Assembly: GCA_016931955.1 (NCBI GenBank)
Contig: JAFGDV010000022.1
Coordinates: forward strand, 1 to 35,341
Length of the DNA: 35,341 nucleotides
Origin: Candidatus Altarchaeota archaeon
GTDB lineage: Archaea; Altiarchaeota; Altiarchaeia; IMC4; QMZM01
Direction: 5' to 3'
The notes below the pieces were generated by a model. It worked only from the letters and a program-made list of their open reading frames with translations, searched no databases and was not told the origin of the DNA. Shown one piece after another: positions 33,509 through 35,341 of the stretch (position 1 is its first letter; every line of letters starts with the position of its first letter). A program made the translations under genes and the position numbers.

Positions 33509-35341
33509 ATGGAACTCGTTTTCGGAGACTATGGAATAGAACAACCGTACCTATTACTTCTCATAATCCCCACCATGTTCGCCCTCCACCACTACATAAA
33601 AAAAGGCGGCATGAACAAAGGCAAATGGTTCTTTCTCTTCACGCGGCTCGTGATCGTTTCAATAATAGCCATAGCACTAACCTCGCCATTCACCTCCACG
33701 ATAACAGAAGAATTCAAGGACCTGACGTCCATAACCATACTCTTCGACCAATCAGAGAGCATGACGGTAACAGACATCGACAAAGACCTTGCAGATAAAA
33801 TATACGACGACATATCATCCGCTATCGGGAACCTGACAGGCAACAGAGGGGCTGTGGAGCAGAAGCACTTCTCTGAGGGGAACAGAACAGAGATAGGCAA
33901 CGCACTCTACAAGGAAACGCTGGGTAAGAGCAAGGAAAAAAACCTCATAGTGCTATTAAGCGACTGCAACAACAATTACGGCAGGGACGCGTCAGACATG
34001 GCGCAGGTGCTAGCAGAAGCGAACATCACCGTCTACGCAGTCATCCCAAACACCATACAAAAGGACGTATACATATCAGAGATGACTGGAGACAAAAAAA
34101 CCCCTGCCAATGCAGACTATACGCTCAAGATAGGGGTGGGGAAGGCGGGTTCAGATGTGTCGGAGTACAACCTCCTCCTGAAGGTTGACGACAACCTGAT
34201 CCATATGGTGAACAACGTAGTCCAGGTAGAGGACACCAAATCCTTCCGCTTCACCTTCTCGATGAAGGACGAAGGCGTGCACAAGATAACGGCGGAGATA
34301 AAACCTAAGGGCGAAGACCTCTTCAGGATAAACAATGAGATGATCAAAAGCGTCGATGTCGTGGAACGCCCGGACGTACTTCTGGTGACTGAAAACCATA
34401 ACTCGCTGCTCTCAACCCTCCTCAATGAGAACTACGACGTCTTCAGGACAACGCTTCCGAGACAGGACTACAGCAAATACGATGTTGTTTACTTCGACAA
34501 CGTACCGGTGGAGAGGATGGATGACTGGGTCATTAATTCACTGAACAACTACGTCGTCGAAGGCAACGGACTCGTTGTTGTCGGCGGAGAAAAAGCCTAT
34601 GAAAGGGGTGACTACCATAATAGCCAGATAGAGACCCTGCTCCCAGTTATATCCACGGAGCCGCCGGAGAAGAAGAGAAAAGAGATCGCAGTCATATTCC
34701 TCATAGACATCTCAGAGAGCACAAGCTACGGCATGACAGGAGAGACAAAAGTCGATGTTGAAAAGGCTTTGGCGATAAACATGCTAAGGCAGTTAGACTT
34801 AGACGACATGGTTGGTGTGATAGCCTTCAACGTTAAAGCATACACTGTATCTCCACTCAAAAAGATCGAAGACGTCGAATTAGAGCTTGAGACTAGGATA
34901 AGGTCGCTGACATTCACCGGAGGCACAGACATGATGGAAGCCCTCCTCCAGGCAGAAACGCTCTTCGGCGACTTCGAAGGTAAAAAATATGTGATATTGA
35001 TCTCAGACGGCGTCATACAGAGACTCTCTAGGGAGGAGACAACCCTGCAACATGTGAAGTCCATGAACGACAAAGGCATTACAGTCTACACTGTGGGCGT
35101 GGGCTTTGACACAAACGAGAGATTCATGAGAGCCCTCGCCGACACAGGAAAGGGGATCTACTTCAGACCAGAGGACTATGAGCGGCTTCATATAGAGTTC
35201 GAGGAAAAAGAGAAGGTGGAAAAAGACCAGTACACGCTGGGAGTATACAACAAGTACCACTTCATAACACGCGACCTCACGCAGTTCTGGCCTGCAATAA
35301 AGGACTTCAATGGGGTGACTGAGAAATCAGTGGCCCAGGTT
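33509..35341 (+). CDS. VWA / amidotransferase-like membrane protein, 3'-partial
   Basis: 611 codons are open to the right edge, so the ORF track omits it. The N terminus has two hydrophobic segments (PYLLLLIIPTMFALHHY and FFLFTRLVIVSIIAIALTSPF), as in BatA-like proteins. A first VWA-like domain begins SITILFDQSESMTV. A class I amidotransferase-like fold follows (PDVLLVTENHNSLL...GNGLVVVGGEKAYERGDY) without an obvious catalytic Cys. A second VWA begins IAVIFLIDISEST and runs to KYVILISDGVI...YTVGVG. The layout matches the VWA-GATase-VWA membrane proteins found next to MoxR ATPases in bacteria. Partners, if any, lie beyond the window. AAGGT precedes ATG 33509. Confidence 0.8.
   Translation, partial: MELVFGDYGIEQPYLLLLIIPTMFALHHYIKKGGMNKGKWFFLFTRLVIVSIIAIALTSPFTSTITEEFKDLTSITILFDQSESMTVTDIDKDLADKIYDDISSAIGNLTGNRGAVEQKHFSEGNRTEIGNALYKETLGKSKEKNLIVLLSDCNNNYGRDASDMAQVLAEANITVYAVIPNTIQKDVYISEMTGDKKTPANADYTLKIGVGKAGSDVSEYNLLLKVDDNLIHMVNNVVQVEDTKSFRFTFSMKDEGVHKITAEIKPKGEDLFRINNEMIKSVDVVERPDVLLVTENHNSLLSTLLNENYDVFRTTLPRQDYSKYDVVYFDNVPVERMDDWVINSLNNYVVEGNGLVVVGGEKAYERGDYHNSQIETLLPVISTEPPEKKRKEIAVIFLIDISESTSYGMTGETKVDVEKALAINMLRQLDLDDMVGVIAFNVKAYTVSPLKKIEDVELELETRIRSLTFTGGTDMMEALLQAETLFGDFEGKKYVILISDGVIQRLSREETTLQHVKSMNDKGITVYTVGVGFDTNERFMRALADTGKGIYFRPEDYERLHIEFEEKEKVEKDQYTLGVYNKYHFITRDLTQFWPAIKDFNGVTEKSVAQV

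Overview
The window is archaeal chromosomal DNA. Direct indicators are a TATA-binding protein, an archaeal-type bifunctional FBP aldolase/phosphatase, an archaeal/eukaryal-class glycyl-tRNA synthetase, TATA boxes about 25 nt upstream of many starts, and a tRNA-His interrupted at 37/38 by an intron with a bulge-helix-bulge junction. The Thr-rich, Gly-rich and CGGPCxxC cell-surface proteins resemble those of uncultivated DPANN-like or Altiarchaeota-like lineages. That placement is inference; no rRNA gene is present to settle it.

Layout. 1-4981: two secreted, modular surface-protein genes, the first cut by the left edge. 4982-6467: two AbrB/PIN (VapBC-like) toxin-antitoxin pairs. The first toxin carries two homopolymer frameshifts, and that module is bracketed by a 28-bp direct repeat that duplicates the tail of the surface gene. 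6515-9646: a three-gene gluconeogenic operon (class I FBPase, class II aldolase, bifunctional FBPA/P). 9735-10286: TBP. 10362-14705: a CPA2/RCK antiporter with an unusual exported helical-repeat domain, end to end with a propeller-plus-repeat membrane protein. 14740-16376: PiT phosphate permease with its DUF47/PhoU-like partner. 16482-17452: a small ribbon-helix-helix-like protein behind a perfect 18-bp palindrome, then ScpA. 17439-22679: a minus-strand operon encoding a membrane repeat/coiled-coil protein, a TPR-AAA+ ATPase and GlyRS. 22722-23910: galT divergent from the intron-containing tRNA-His. 23914-32784: a minus-strand cluster of surface proteins ending in a 1823-residue Cys-rich giant with an inserted VWA domain. 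32785-33508: a 724-nt gap with two separate structured elements. 33509-end: a VWA/amidotransferase-like membrane protein cut by the right edge.

How the genes fit together. Much of the window builds or anchors the cell surface. Gluconeogenesis and GalT could supply sugar precursors for it, but that link is inference. Three membrane proteins (antiporter, propeller protein, coiled-coil protein) share an exported repeat of roughly 50 residues with a conserved GDxxNAS core, and one of them sits directly upstream of a cytosolic TPR-AAA+ ATPase. This is the best candidate for an undescribed protein system here. The best candidate for an undescribed RNA is the roughly 290-nt highly paired element at 33054-33339, whose predicted 5' end lies 25 nt from a TATA box and which is followed by a T-run.
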